NCBI RefSeq assembly: GCF_001949145.1
Contig: NW_019091641.1
Location: forward strand, 1 to 50,034
Direction: 5' to 3'
DNA: 50,034 nt
Source: Acanthaster planci
Taxonomy: Eukaryota > Echinodermata > Asteroidea > Valvatida > Acanthasteridae
Shown here: piece after piece, positions 1 to 15,400 of the stretch
Position numbering within the stretch: the stretch's first letter is position 1
Layout of the letters: each line of letters opens with the position of its first letter
The notes under the pieces: generated by a model
Database searches by the model: none
What the model was told of the DNA's origin: nothing
Seen by the model: only the letters and a program-made list of their open reading frames with translations
Program-made: the position numbers and the translations under genes

Positions 1-356
1 GGTTTCAGTTCATGGTAACAGATTGTGGCTACTAACAATGAATGCTGTTAAGTCTTCACAACCCCAAATAAGTCAATCACAAGTAATGCTATTCCCAGGA
101 AAGTCACATGCTTTTCAAACGGAACCCAAAACAAAAGGTTCTCTTTGTCACTGGTCGTCTCCTTCTGCCTATGACCAGACTCGTCAAGTTTACAGATGGA
201 CCGGGATACAACATGAGTATAGTGTCCTGGTCATCCTCAATGGTCTAAAAGTATTATCCCTTCATATTTCACAATGACGTTGTGTCACTTTAAAGAATCA
301 ATCACAAACAAGACCCTTTCTTTAAGCAAGTATCCCGTCCACAAATTCAACCTTAC

Positions 357-436
357 ATCCACAAATGCGGCATTGATGTAGTTATACTCCATGCCATCTT
401 CTCTTGGAGTCATCAAAAATGGCCGGCAGCTTTCAG
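357..436 (-). CDS. RPTP-A exon 22: D2 YINA motif (last exon in window)
   Basis: 80 nt, phase 1 to 0: [20 protein letters not shown] then NAAFVD. Acceptor TTTTTCCCTTCAG, donor GAT|GTAAGG. Positions 1-356 show no further recognisable D2 exon, so the gene continues past the left edge. Confidence 0.88.
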
Positions 437-3400
437 CTGAAGGGAAAAATCCATTGATGTAAAACTTTAAATTAACCAATGGTGATGGAAAGTAAGTTGG
501 GGAAAATATTACGCAGAGGGGGTCATCTTCACAATGAAGGGTGTAAAAAACTGGTAACTTTGGTAAATGAGGGGGCGACAGGCAAACAACCTGCAAATTG
601 TTAAACTGTTTTTGATTAGCAGCAAAATTATAGGAAGATTGGACACCCTCTGGAAATACATGACCATCAAACAATACCCTATGGACACCTAGAATCCATT
701 TATAATTCCCTCCTTGCACTGATGTGGATACTGACAGGCTCCTATTATGCTAACATGGCTGACTTACGGACAAGGGCACTAGGCAACCTGTTCTTGTTGT
801 GATTGCTTTCCATCACGCTAGAGCGGCATCTCTCGGCAATGGGCACAGGGCTGATCGTGTTCAGTTGCTGAAATACACCAAATGACATGACAAAGACAAA
901 AAACCTTCAAGCAAAGCACAGAATTTTGTACAAAACAGAAATTTTTCCATTCAGGCAATACAAACCAGCCAAACTTGACTGATAGGACATTAATTGCAAG
1001 TTTGTCAATGCACTTAACTCACTTGCAAAAAGTTATTACATCCAGAAAAACAACTTTTCGGAAGTTTATGTTCCAAAGTGAGGAAATCTATATTTAAACA
1101 ACAGCTTACTTTATTACACAACATGGAATTTGCAGCAGATGCATGCAAACACTCTTACTTTCTACAGTACATTGTAAAATCATTTAGATCATATCTGTAC
1201 TCGCTGAAACAAACAATGAACTCAACCTAACGAAGAGTTTGAAATGGACTCCTTCACAAACAGAGGTTCCAAACCATATCTCTTTTCAAACAGCTCAAAA
1301 TCAAAATGAATACTAACCTCAAATTCTTCAGCCATCTTCTTCTTCTTCTTGAGTTCTGCCACCCTCTTCTTAAGGGAAGATGAAGGAATGCAGGTGTCAC
1401 CTGAAAACAGAGCCTCCAGCAAGGCCAGATGGACGAAGATGTACTGAACCTGTAAGAACAAGGAAAGAGGAACTTATGAAACCTAACTCAAGAATATCAG
1501 GGCACAATGCCAACACTGCTGCTCACAGTTTGTAAGAGATCACAAAACTTCAAATTCAAGGTAGGAAGGGCAAATGTATAAATATATACATGTACCTGAT
1601 GCATCAAATCAGGCTCCTAATTGATGCAAAGTGAATATGACTTAAAGCATTCCCAGTAACTTCATCATTCAACACTGACATCCAGCCAAGTATTGCTAAT
1701 TCACAATGTGAAAATTTCTTGTGAATGGTAATTTCCAAAACAATGCTTCTGAGTTTTCTTTAACAATTCCCAAGAAAATAATATACCAAAGGTCTTTACT
1801 GTTAGGTCAACCTACCGGGGTCTGTACAATGCTGACACGGTGGTCTCTCATGTCAGCTACAAAGTTGTAGATATCAAGAGTCTTCTCTGCGTGAGCTTGT
1901 TGCAGCAAGGCATGAATGGCTATGATGGCACCAGTCCTGCCTACACCAGCACTGGAAACCAAACCAAAATTAATTCTACTAGTCAAACAATGTGTAGGTG
2001 AAATCAAATTTTTGTATCAATGCCTTCCAATACAAGTTTCTCACTTGAAAGCACTTTCACGATTCAAGATTTTGCAACAGAAAAACAAATTAGTTTTGAC
2101 ACTGTTGTGGAAGTAAAGGGAACATACAAAGGGAATGAAAATAAATTGTAAAACTTGGAAAGACGGACATTTTGATCTTAATAAGAACTGTCTCATTTGC
2201 CTTTGAGAGAGGTTTTGATGGAATTGACAGTACAAGCCCAAATAACTTTTTATGCCCTTGGTAAGCAGTTTGCAGAAGCCTGAAATTGATATCTTCCGGG
2301 AACTGCAAGGTTCACACCTGCAGTGGATGAGATAGGGTCCTGCTCCTTCAGGTGTTGCATCTGAGAAGTCTTTGATGAGCCTCAAGACAGGAGTTACATC
2401 CTTTGGAACGTCCTTGTCAGGCCAGCTGGTATAGTGGAACTGTCGGATGGTCCTGGGTGTAGCTTTGCTGTCACCCTGTTTTAAGTACAAGAGAGCATTG
2501 ATAACAAGAAAATCTTTTGAAAACTGCATAACAAAGAATGTACAACTATTGCACAGAAATTTTGACTAAAAGATATTGAGCACCAACAGGAGATTTCTAC
2601 AATATCAACAAAAAGAACTCAATATGAAATCCCACATTGAAACCTAACAGGCCGGCCAATATACACCTAGCTTAAATTGCTATAAACATGTTGCAGTGCC
2701 CGGCAGATGTCAAATTGTTTTAAAAATTCACATTGTGCATTTTGGAAAACATTTTCTCTGCATCTGATCATGAATTCAAGATTGTCACATTTCAAGCATA
2801 CTTGGGCAACAATTGCCATGAATATTGAGAGCATTGCCACAAGCCATGCAAAGAGACAACAGATATGCCATATTGCCATATTACTTACAGTAGATGTATT
2901 CTGTGCTTAGAACTAGGTGTGTTATCTCGAAACAATAAGTACTGTTGCTTACTAAACCCACCCCCATTTGTACATACAACATTTTTGTAAGACTTTGTGT
3001 CAAACCAGAACAATAGATAGAAGAGATATTTCTTACAATCTTTGCTATGATCATCGTCCTGACTCTGTACTCCCCTCTAGTTTCGTCTTTAACCAGGCTG
3101 ATGGAAATGCCACCAAAAGTTTCAAGTTGCTCCATGTCTGGCCAGTACTTGGCACACTTGTTCTGCAAATACAAAATACAAAAATGGAAGTGTCTCACAA
3201 ATGAATTACATCAAATTCAACTCACACTGAAGCAATAACATAGTGGACAACTGATCTAAATAACTGATAACTGAAACAAATTAAATTTAGGTCCATCCAC
3301 TTTGAATTCTATTCTAAATTTGAATTAAGTCAATCCCATCCCAATAATCTAAGACGTAAAGAAAGTAAGTAATTGTATATGTTTTCTGAGCCAAAAAAGC

Positions 3401-6400
3401 ATGTTTCACTTTTCAAGTGAATGCATGGAAACAGTGCAAGACCTTGACACAACTAAGACAACCCAGAAAATGTGGAACCATGCTGTGCAACATGGCTACA
3501 GAAAACATGTTGGTTGCTAGGGAGAGTTAAGGTGAGTGTTCTGCCTCTAAATTTATATTAGCCTTCTTTAAAATCCATTTTCTGAGTTGCATGTAGGAAA
3601 TGGAAGCTTATACTTTGGGTTTTGAGCCATTCATGTAACTCTATTTTCCTTTACAACACAATGTGCCTTTTTGCAGAGCGGGTCACACATCAGTTTGCTC
3701 AGTTCCATGTTGGACTAACCTTTCCATCTTCCACAAGGTTGGTGCCGTTGACAATGATGCGGACATTCTCCTGCCACACCATCTTCCAGAAGTCATGTGA
3801 TGTGGCCTGATTGGGCCCTATTAACACGGCAAAGAAAAGCAAATCATGGATAATGCTGGAAACTACTTAAACCTTCACATGATATTAGAAGGAATAATAG
3901 GGGCAAAGGTCTCAGAGATTATCAGTTAATGATATGCAGCAAATGCGTTGTTTTGAGCAGAGAATCTCACAATGTAATCTGCCAGGCTTTTTTCTCACCC
4001 GAGTACGCTTGTGGTTTTTTCACAAGCCTTTGGGGGGACGTACTGAGCATACAGTGTTAAAATACACGTTGGGCGGGGCAAAAAATTAATTTACAATACA
4101 GCTCTAGCACTAAAACATCATGCTATTTCACTCTGTGAATTCAACATATCTTCACAAAGAAATTGGTAGTAATACTAACCTTGAGTTGCTATGTAGGCTT
4201 TGTCATTCTTGTAACCCTGAAAAAGGAAAATCCCCTTAAAAACTCTGACTGCAGCAGACTTCTGCATATGCAAATATTTAAACTCATGATACAAGTGAAT
4301 AACCTATCTTGGCAAATCAGAAAGTTCAAAAAGTGACCGTATCTTGCTGTATAGTATAGTTTTCACATAGGACACATAAATTTGTGATACTATTCAATAA
4401 ATTCCAATACTTTGTCTATTAACAGACATATTCCATTACACTGCTGAATCTTTTTGTAATCTCACCTTGATATAGCAGGCATTGATGTAGCCCAAATTAG
4501 GATCTTCCTTTTCATGTTCCAGAATGACACGACAATGATCATCTAAATTAAAAATCGAGACAGCACCAGATAGTACACAAATGGCATATAAACACTATAT
4601 CTAAAGTCTTGGTATTAACTTAACACTAATCATAATCTGGTAATATTAACACATTAAGAAACAATGCTAGAAATACATTTAAATAGAAACTAGTTTTTGT
4701 TGAGAACACAGAACATTTAAAGTAAATATAACAGCAAAAAATGTAAACTCAAAAGAGTAAAAAAAATAAAAGTATATCGTTGATAATGTAGCTGTCAAGA
4801 CGAGATGCATTTTGGAATATCCGAATGATAAAAATCTTGTAGTGAATAAAATCATATGGAAAGTGTTTGCTTCTCCGGACAATGAGCCAAAGGTTGCCAG
4901 AGTCATGGGAGAAACCCATATCACACAACTGATCAACTAGCCATTTTGGGGGGGTTTTTACAGGTTTCATTCTGTCATCTTGTAAGGAAATAAATCTATT
5001 TCAGCACTTTATCTATGAACATCTTACATGCTGGTATATTCCGATATCGGTTCTTCATCTTGTTGTCAGGTAGCTGGGAGACATCACAGGAACATATTGC
5101 TTCTATTCCGGGGAAGGACTGGCAAAGGAAGTAATATGTCAAATGACAGTCAGAATCCAACACACTTAAAACATTTGGGTGCATGTAAAATCGTATTTAA
5201 TTGGAGGATTGAGAACTGCTGGGGATAAGGTGCGTTTCTGCTGAGAGGTATTTTTCTCATTCACCACCATACTGTAAAATCAATATTTTTTAAATGATCC
5301 ATATACGAGGTGATACATGTATGCGAGCAGTATACAAGAGCTACATGTATGAGCTTTTCCTGGTAAGAATAACGAGGTCACACAAAAATTCACAAATTCA
5401 AGATCATTTTTTTCTATTTAAAGGACACCGAAATGCAGTAACACTATGTGTGCAATAATTCAAAAATAACCTATGATATATGTTTAAAACAGCATATGCA
5501 AGCATATTTACTCAATAATTCATAACTTAACTAGAATTCATAAATACCTCAGACAGTTCCCTATTTAACACATGCAATGTGAGTGGTATTAACATTTGAT
5601 GATGCCCGCTGCATAAAAATGCTCTGGATACCAAACAGTTTAAGCCATCCCTATTGGTCAAGAGTTTACGTGTGCTGCAGCAAGCAGAATGCGCAATGTG
5701 CATGCCAAGTCTATATACACTGTACAGAAATTGTGCTTGACAATTTGCACGGGGAATAAACCATAAGTGGATGGGGGTGTTTGGGAATGTGAAATTCCAG
5801 AACTAAATAATTGGAAATCTATCGTATATTGACTTTTGCTGACTCTCTGACTAAAAGAAGTCAGCTATGAATGGGAATGGCATGAATTGCTGAAAATACC
5901 CTAGCCTGAGGCTTGGGCATAAGTCACGTCCATTCTCTCTTGAGCCAGTCTTACATGTACATGAATATTCATAAATACCTTAGACAGTCTCCCTATTCAA
6001 CAACACGCAACTTGACCATGTATTAACATTTGATAACGCCTGCTGAGATGTGATAACGCCCCCTACATAAAACACATGCTGGTCCTGGATAACAAGACAG
6101 TTTACTCAATCCCTATTGGTCATTACCAAGTCCATATACAAGGAAATTCTACTGGACAATTTTCGAAAGGAATATACCATAAAATGGACAGGGGTGTTCG
6201 GGAAAATGAAAGTAAAATTTTAGAGCAATATCGTTTGAAATCCATCATATGTTGACTTCTTTTGACTCTTGGCATAAAAAAGGTATTAATGAATGGGATT
6301 ATGTAGCCCGTCTTAAACTAACATTTAAGACCTTGCTCAGAAGAAGGAATGCTGATAATGCCTTTGCCTGTGGTACGGGCATTAGTGGCGTCTATTTTCC

Positions 6401-9400
6401 TGAGCACATGTTCAAGACCAGCCAAGCACATCTTTTATTCCTTTAGTCACATACTGATGCAGCAGCAAATACATTTAAGTCTGTCCTGAGCCACTGTGGC
6501 TCGTCATACCAGTATTTTATCTTCAATTTCCCTCCATGAAACAACTGAGAATATTTCCATTCCCCTTCAATGGGTTGTCAATTCCAGGGGGTTACCAGCT
6601 AATTTGGGTATCCGTTAAGACACCTGGGCTGAGTTCGGGCGGCTTGTTCTTGTATGTTCACGAACCGCTCAATTTGTTGTTCGTTAGTCGGCCGCTTGAA
6701 CACCGGGAACGTACAACCCGTGTCATGAACAGGCCGCCCAAACTCGACCCTGGACAGAGAGATTTAAGTAGGGAGTAAAGTAACTTGTCCGAGGTTGCAA
6801 CATACTGCCAGCAGCTCCATTCAAAACCCTGGCCCTCCCCTGGGATCTATGGTGCACTTACAGACCACTCGTCCCTGAGGTGGTGTCCCTGTATGGCCTG
6901 CCGTACGTATGCCACAAAGTCCTTGAGTGGGATGGGATCTTTCTTGAGTTCCCTCTCCCTGGTAGGATAGAGGGGCAGGCCAGCAAATGGTGAGCTGCTG
7001 TCCAGCGTCGAGATTTGGCTGACGCTGGACTCTGGCCGCACTGCGAGGGTCATCGCTGGGACCACATCCCCATTGGGGTTGGAGTTGATGTCCTCCATGG
7101 GGATGGAGATGGGGTTGTCTATTGTTTGAAGGCTGGCTACTGCAATGAAAGTGTTTTCAAGAACCATGACAAAACAGACTTAGGCCTTTGCAGAAATTTA
7201 ATTAAATGCTTTTTAATGCTGAAAATTCTCTACATTTATGGAAACTACAAATTGAAAGTCACACCTTTGGAATGTTACACTTAAAAAAGTGTTCTCAACG
7301 TCTTGTCTCTTCTTATGTGACATGAAAAGAGAAAACACTGATTTTTAAAATGTTTTGCTAAATTGTCTCAATAATAATGGCAAGAAATGAGACAGTTCCT
7401 TTAAACTAAGAATAATAAACTTCTTCGCACAAAGCCCCATGAACACTTAAAAGGAGCTGCACTTGATTCGGCTTGAATGACCCCTAATTCTTACCACAGT
7501 GCTTCAAACAAAATAACACTGTGACACAGCATGTTGACTTAGAATGTGGTTTTTACAAGTTCCACTTGTCATATTTTGCTTCCTACAAGCAAAAGAGCTT
7601 TGTATTCACTGCATAATTTTTAGAAGGAAGTCTGTGCTTGCTTAACGTGCTTAAGGGAAGATACACATACGGTCCTGTACTTAAGATGCATCAGTCATCT
7701 ACAAATATTACTGTTGTACAATGTTACAGCAACCAATGTAGTCAAATTACCAATTCTGGTGGGAAGTCTCCCAAATTTATGTACATCAACATCAGTAATT
7801 GAGGGTAATGTTTACTGAAGGATATCTACATTTATAACTAACTAAATTTTCATATTAATGTACTCTATTCCATGTTTTTGAAAATATTACAAATTAACTA
7901 CATACGTGTATGCCCCTAGAGTGTTTTCCTGCCTGGTCTTCCGGATTGGGGAAGATACAGAAAACTATGCTTTGAAAGACCCACTACTTGGAAAGTTCAA
8001 GGTTTTCAAAGATCACTATTCTGGTAACAGAAAACCCACATGAACAAGACCTCTAACTTACAGTCATTGCTGCTTTCAAACTTGCCCTGCATACTACTTC
8101 CACCATCCACTTCTGCATGCTTCTTATCACTGGAAAGGATAATAGAAAACAGACCTTGAAAAATGTCAACTCTAGCTCCGTTATTTAATACTTTGGCAAA
8201 CAGCATTTCAACAAAGAACCAGTTGCAATATGGCATAATGGGTAATGATTTGGGGTTTCCTCCTCTTTTAATTTTCTCACCCATTACAACCTTTCTATCC
8301 ACAACCAAATTGGCTGAATGGAAGAGCATGTTGCACATTCTATAAACTGATCAGCAGCAGTATATGGGAAAGCACACCACATACGTGTATGCAACCTGCT
8401 CTGTACAAGTAGCATACAACAGTTTTGTGTGACAGGCCTTTTGAACAATGTTACACCATGGAAATCAATCTTCACTTTTTCACCCACAAAATGTCCATTG
8501 TATCAAGATGCCAAAATGATTGATCCATCAAAACAAACGGATAATCTTACTCTTTCTAATGCAAACCGAAATGAAAATTACTGGAAGAAAATGGCCCGAT
8601 ACCTCTTTCTTGAGCCATTCAGTCACATACTGCTGGCTGGATCCATAGTGGAGCAATGCTCCTCATATCGAGCAGTCCCATGTACTGGACCAGCATCAAG
8701 GAAAATTAAAAGCCCAGTTGGGGCAGGGATGGGTTTGGCCTTTCTGACCAACATAACAATGCATCAGTCTAACTTTGATTTGAATTCAGATATGTGTTAT
8801 CGGTATTAGAAATATAATCTTTATCTTTCTATCAGAAACATTTTTTCATTTTCTCAGTTTGTTTTCATCATGGGTATATTTTTCAATATCATCCGGAAGA
8901 AACTAGAAGAATCAAACAGCAATGCTGTGAAGAGTCAGTATTTCTATGATCTGCATTTGAAAAATGAGAGACAAATTCCTCATATTCCACTTACCGAATG
9001 CGCTTCACCAAAACAATGAGCAGAATGACCAAGATGAGGAGAAGAACTAGAACAATGACGACAGGAACCACCACACCGACAAGGCTCATGGGTGTTGGAT
9101 TGGTGGCTGTTGATACCGTGGTAGAATCAACAGATACAGGGCTATTAGGGTCATGAGCTTTGGTTCCAACACATTGGACACAAAAGAAAATTGTACGGCA
9201 GATTAATTTTTGGCAAGACAGCAGGGATTGGTTCATACTTGGGGCAGAAGCGAATGCAAACATGAAGTTGTGATGCCAGATAAAACACTTTTATTGTGTA
9301 TCAAACAAAGGTCACTACAAATGTTTTGCAATGTCGAATTTGCTTTGCCTGAGGTACATGTACGAACCTTCGAGTGCCACATGTTTGGTCGCTTTCAGTT

Positions 9401-12400
9401 GTTGTAATGATGTATTCATAAAATCCATCAGTGCCCCTGTAATGCAGTTATGATCCTAAGGGCGCTGGAACGACAGCTGCCACTGATTTGACCCATACCT
9501 TACCTAGAACAAGCCTCTTGAAGAAAATACAGTCCCATTTATTCACCCATAAGGGCATCATTTCCATGGGTCTTTTAGATGACTATAAATCTGAACAGAG
9601 TACCTTAACAACAAAGTAAATGACATATTTTGATAGGAATTTATCACAAATTTTTAAGAGAGTATGTCTTATGGGGAAAAGTTCATTGTTGTACAGCAGC
9701 AACACCTTACAACACATATCCTTAAAATTCTCAGCATTCTCAGCAAACTACATGTACTGTTATTTAACTCGAAAGTCTGAAAAGGTCAAAACACTTTGCC
9801 AAAGCCTTTCATTAGTCTTTCTCCTTAAAAAAGACTGGTAAAATTATGAAGGCAAGAAGCAGCAATAGTGAAACAATTTTCAAAGAGGGAGGGAACAGCT
9901 GTGAGACTTTAATAGACCAATTCGTTAAGACCTGCCCCATTGCAGGACCTGCCAAAAGGAGGGAAAGTCCCCCATTCAAAACATATGGTGGGAAATTAAC
10001 CAAGGAAATTAAGCATTCCAAATTTACTTTTTGTACAAGAATATGTAGCAGTACTGAGGCTTAAATCTTTTCTTACATGGACTGGTCAAATCCACTAGAG
10101 TGGTGAGCCCTTCTACAGTAGTAACCACTGGTGTTAATCGTCCTGTGGAAGATTCTGTGATGGCAGGACCTTCAGTAGTTGGAGGGGGTGTTGCTAGAGG
10201 ATATATCCAGGCTGATGTGGGACTCCTTGGCCCTCCACCTCCTTGACCATCTCTCACTGCTGACACACTAAATTGGTATTGAGTACTCGGTGCCAGTGGT
10301 TGAACCACAAAGCTATATTCAACCTGGGACAGGTCTGTTACTTGTACCTCGCCACCGGAAGACAAACCACTTTGTACTTGATTGTAGTATACAATATATT
10401 TGATGACTGGTCCATCTCCAAAATCCAAAATGTCTGATCCCCATGCCTGCCAGCTTACAGTCGCTGATAGTGGCCCAGCCATGACTGTAGGAGGCTGGCT
10501 AAGGTACGGTGGGACTGTAACAAAATAACATATGAGCCAAAGCTGGTTTATCAATTGCCTGCTTGAATAGAAATATTTTTAAAACTCTTCATCACAGGGC
10601 TGTCTTTACAAGGTCATGGAATGTCCTTACAATGTGAAAAATCCCATCAGCTCTTCTGCCCATTTGGCAGCTCAGCATTTAGCTTATCCAAACTGTAAAG
10701 TGGAGGTTGCAATCCATTTTCTTGGTTATTCCTGTATATTTGTAAGCAAATCTGGTGGGCTCCATTGTGGCCTGACTGAGGCCAAGTTGAAATACAACTA
10801 CTTGCTTGTATCATTCTTTATACTGTCAGAAGATAAAGTACATTTCAAGGTTGCATCAAGTTATGATGTCAATGGTTCCCAACCTTTGTGAACTGGAACT
10901 CCTACAAGGACAAATCCATTCAGGAAATGTAATCCTATTATTTATGGAAGATTTCTGTGGAGTTAACCCAGTTTATCTGTCACTTCCCTCACAGCAGTGC
11001 GAAGTACATTAGCACTCTGGTGATGAAATGCAGACTGCATCAAAATACATTTTGACGTTCCTATACAACTCATAATGTTTCTATTTCCAACTCAATGCCT
11101 TTCCTCCAAATTAAATGTAATACAATGACAATTAGCAATTCTGTAATGAAAGGCAGAGAAAAAAAATGTGCAAGTGTTCCACGAAATTTTTTTTCCAAAT
11201 AAGATACTGGGGGATATACTTATTTGTCAACAGTTTCATTACCTACCATTCAAAAATACCTCTGTCTCCCTATTCAACAACCTAACACTTGACCAGGTAT
11301 AAATTTGATAATACCTGCTATGTAAATCCCACACTGGCACCTGGTTGTGAGACAATCTAATCAATTCTGATTGGTCAAGAGTCTGTGTGCACGCAGCTTG
11401 CAACGCGAGTGGCAAGTACAATGAGATTCTATTGGACAACTTTTAAGGGAACATACCATAAAATAGACGAGGGTGTTCGGGAAAATGAAAGTAAAATTGC
11501 TGAACAAAACCCTTGGAAATCCATCATATGTTGACTTCTTTTGTCCCTCTGACTACAGAGGTGTTTATGAATAGGAATAACTATGTGCTTGGTCAGTCTT
11601 AAACTAATGTTTAAGACCAGCTCAGGAGACTAACGATGATAATGCCCTCGCCTGCAACTCAAGCATTAGTCACATCCATTCTCTGAAGCCAGTCTTAAAC
11701 GCACGTTTAAGAGTGAGGGGTTTGTATTGTGGCTATTTCAAAGTGCTCCACAATGCACAGGCTGCATACCCAGTTAATGATAGTGTAAAATATTCCAAAA
11801 TAAATCAGTTACAAATACATGTAGTGAGTTGGTGGAATAACAAATTCAACAATAAAAACAAACCAATGCTTCAAACAGTATCTATAAAGCTATTTAGGAG
11901 AGCAGTATTATCTGTAGCAGTTTACATGTATAAGCATAATTGTAATTAATAAGAAGTTATTTTTAAAAGAACTTGCATATGATGTTATGCCAAAAGAATT
12001 ACTTAAATGACAATATGGCAACTCGGCACGATCATATAATTAACGAAAAAATTAAGAACGAAACAATATGAGAAACATTCCCTATCAAAATTAAATATGG
12101 CATGTTTCACAAAAGAACACAACTGTATGCTTACCGAAAAGGGACACTGTCAGTGTTTGGACTACATGTACATTTCCACCATTACGAAGAAGATAGCAGA
12201 TGATCTGTTGATTGTCACTCAGTCCAGACATAGTGAATGTGTTGTTCAGAACATTCCCCTCTCTCATGGTTGAGGTATATGTTGCTGAGCCACTTAGCAT
12301 GAGCGAGTCTGCCGTGAGAACATCCCCAGATGTAGCAGCACAGCTGAAATTCACAACTTGGCCTTGGTTGGGCATGGTCAACATTTGGAACTCAATGATA

Positions 12401-15400
12401 CCTTTTTTGAGAATAACCGCATAAATCATGAGTATTCTGTGTACATCATTTAAACTATGACAGCAACAAATTCAAACTTTGGAGTAGAAACATTTTGAGA
12501 ATTCAGCATAGCAGACCTCACTGACCATCTACGGGTAAAAAAAATAACTAATATTCAAATTTTATTGAAGTATTGTACATTACCAATGATTTATATCAAA
12601 GTTGGCAAGCTTCCAAGCAAAGAAAATTAACCCTGAACTTCCTAGAGTGTGTGTAAAATCATATTGAAATCAGAGGATTTGGGACTGTCAGGGCCAGGAT
12701 ATTTTTCTGCTTCTAAGTCATGCACAAGTACAGCCTCATGAAGTGAAGACCCCACCCACTAGTGGGGAAAAGAGCATCTTTTGAGTCTTCTGCAGTTTGT
12801 GATGTTAATAATGAGCCCTTTGACTTTCTCCAATTCACCCATTTCATCAAATATCCTGATCTTACTCATTCATAACTGAATTCACATGAACAATGAAATG
12901 CAGATACAGCCCATGAAGGAATGCCCTCACACCAAGTTGTGAATAAATTGAATTGAAACATATATTTAGAAAAATGAACACATGATTTCTCTTGGCACAA
13001 GCTCTAGGAATAATCTCTACCTGTCTGGCAGTTGTTAGCATTCACATCTGACTTGAATCCATCCGCACAGGCTCCATTAGATCCGCTGCAGTAGCCGCTA
13101 TCTCTGACACAGGCAGCGTTGTTAGCACAGTGACAGTTGCTGAGGCAGTCTAGACCATACATGCCAGTAGAGCATGTGCCTGATACTGCATGGGAAAAGC
13201 AAAGCACACGTAAGGGAGAACTTTTTTTAACTATGACAGTTCATTTAATCCATATAGAGAAGCATAAAGTCTTAACACCAAGACTTTGAGCAAAATGATA
13301 CATTGCATCAGCGATCTAGTCCAAGAATACATATACATTGATACAACACTGAATCTAAATACTTTGTAGAGGACTTTGCAATATCAGAGTCACTTTGGAA
13401 TGAAAAGTTAAATGGTACCTACTTTGACAGCTTGTTCCAGATAAACCGTCTTGACATCCACTCAGTGCACATTCTCCTGTGAATCTGTCACAAGCTTCAC
13501 CACCTGCTCGACAGCGACAGGTCTGGGTACATCCAGCACCAAATCTTCCAGAGGGACAACCTGCAGCAAAACAAATGCATCCTGTAGACACGCCACTGTG
13601 GTCATTGCTGGAGCATTTCTAACTACATGTATTATAGTGTGCTCCCATACTGCCCACTACTTACATATATATTTTAAAGATGTACTTTTTTTTTGCGTTG
13701 GGGAGATGTTAATTATAAATAACGGTTTTTGCCCTTACCCAACGTATATTAATAAGCACTGTATGCTCAGTGCTTGTCCTAGAGCTTGCGAAAAAACCTC
13801 ACAAACTTACTCGGGTGGGACTCGAACCCACGATCTCCTGCTTACTAATGCAGATGTCTTAACCACTCGACCACCGAGCTTGCCGGGGTCGGCTGGCCGG
13901 TCCGAGTCAAATGAAGCAGCGGGTACTGCGAACTATTTACGTTGGGTAAGGGCAAAACCGTTATACATAATTACATATATATTGCTGACTAAAGTTTGCC
14001 ACAGCATTACACCCTGGGTTGGTGTCAGATTATACCGTTACCTAAAAAAGTATGTCCTTTTTAAAAGGGCTGAATTGTCATTTGGTATTTATGTAGTATT
14101 TAGATTTTTTAAAAGTTGTGATTTTTTTTTTGTTTTGGTCCTGCAAATCTGCCATAATCAGCTACTTGTATAAAAGCAAAATCAACATGTCCATGACATT
14201 GAAAGAGCAGACCCTACAGGGCGCAATACATGACAGAAGCAGCTAAAGGCTAAGTTTATGTTAAAAGCGAGTGGTGTGACAGACCTTTTCAAAGCTAATT
14301 AAACAAAAGCTGAGCACGAAGAGTGTTGTCCTGCCAATCATCATCGTAAGAATTCATATATTTGCACTCGTGACCACTGAAATGTTACTACATGTGCTTT
14401 CCTTATGTTCCAATCAATACAAGAACAACACATTCTTGTAAACTCTTTTGTTCGCAAAGGAGTTCTAATTTTAGGTTAAACTAATCTCTTCTGCAATCTA
14501 TAAACTAATCTGGTTAGACACTACAACTGTGGTGGCATCACACTCACACTCGCATTCATTTGCCAAATCATGACACCCCATTGGTTGAAGATGCATGTAA
14601 CATGCATATACAACCTATCCACGAGAGTTATGCCACCGTAGTTTTGGCTTTTAATACTGGTTGTTGAATTACACAATAACAACTGTACAGTATGCAAACT
14701 CTGTTAAAGTCTGTAATTAAAGAGCAACTCAAAGGAAAACATGTTTTCCTTTGAGTTGTTCTTTAAGAATTACATTCTGTCACGTTACTTACGATTACTA
14801 CAGTATGCTCCCATGTAGCCTGAGATGCAGCTGTTCCCATAGGGATCTGGCAGACCAAACTGGCCGGTACAAGAGAACGGAGGTGAGGCACAATCAAACT
14901 CACAGTTCCAGCCAAATTTGTGCATACCACATGCTGCAAGTAAAAATAGTCAGTAGGCAGTCTGTGACTTTTTGTACAGGGGACAGAATTGGCCATACAC
15001 ACGTAAATCACAGCAAACAAGCCATTGCTGTGTGCTGTAATGACATCCGTCTTTGGGGGGGGTCATTGCCAAGTTAGAGAACAAAAGTCTAAACCAGCCA
15101 AACAAATATTTATTTCCTTATCCGTAAATACCTAGGGCAAATTAGCAATTACTATTGGTCAATAGTCCATCACATGACAGTTTTAAATAATAATTTTAAA
15201 AAATGACTGTGTTTTCATGTTCTGGGCCACCTCATGCAGTATGTACCATACGTCCACCAATCCCCTGAAAGACACATACCATACCAAAACATGGCTAGAG
15301 CGATTTTAAGAAAATATGAAGTGACAACTGAACAAAATTGTAAGAAATTTGTTTTGACTTTCTGACTCAAATGGTATTTATGAAAGGGAATTTAAAGGTG

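Noticed and set aside
4749-4970. Minus-strand open frame [20 protein letters not shown]... between D1 exons
   Set aside because: The D1 protein is continuous across this intron (exons at 5028 and 4542 join in phase), the corresponding RPTP-B intron has nothing similar, and no PTP motif is present.
13808-13880. Functional tRNA gene
   Set aside because: Box A and box B are good, but the anticodon stem is poorly paired and the segment lies inside a repeat with a second decayed copy.
13451-14173. 240-residue plus-strand open frame
   Set aside because: It crosses the antisense of an EGF exon and the tRNA-like element, and shows no domain or splice context. A shadow frame.
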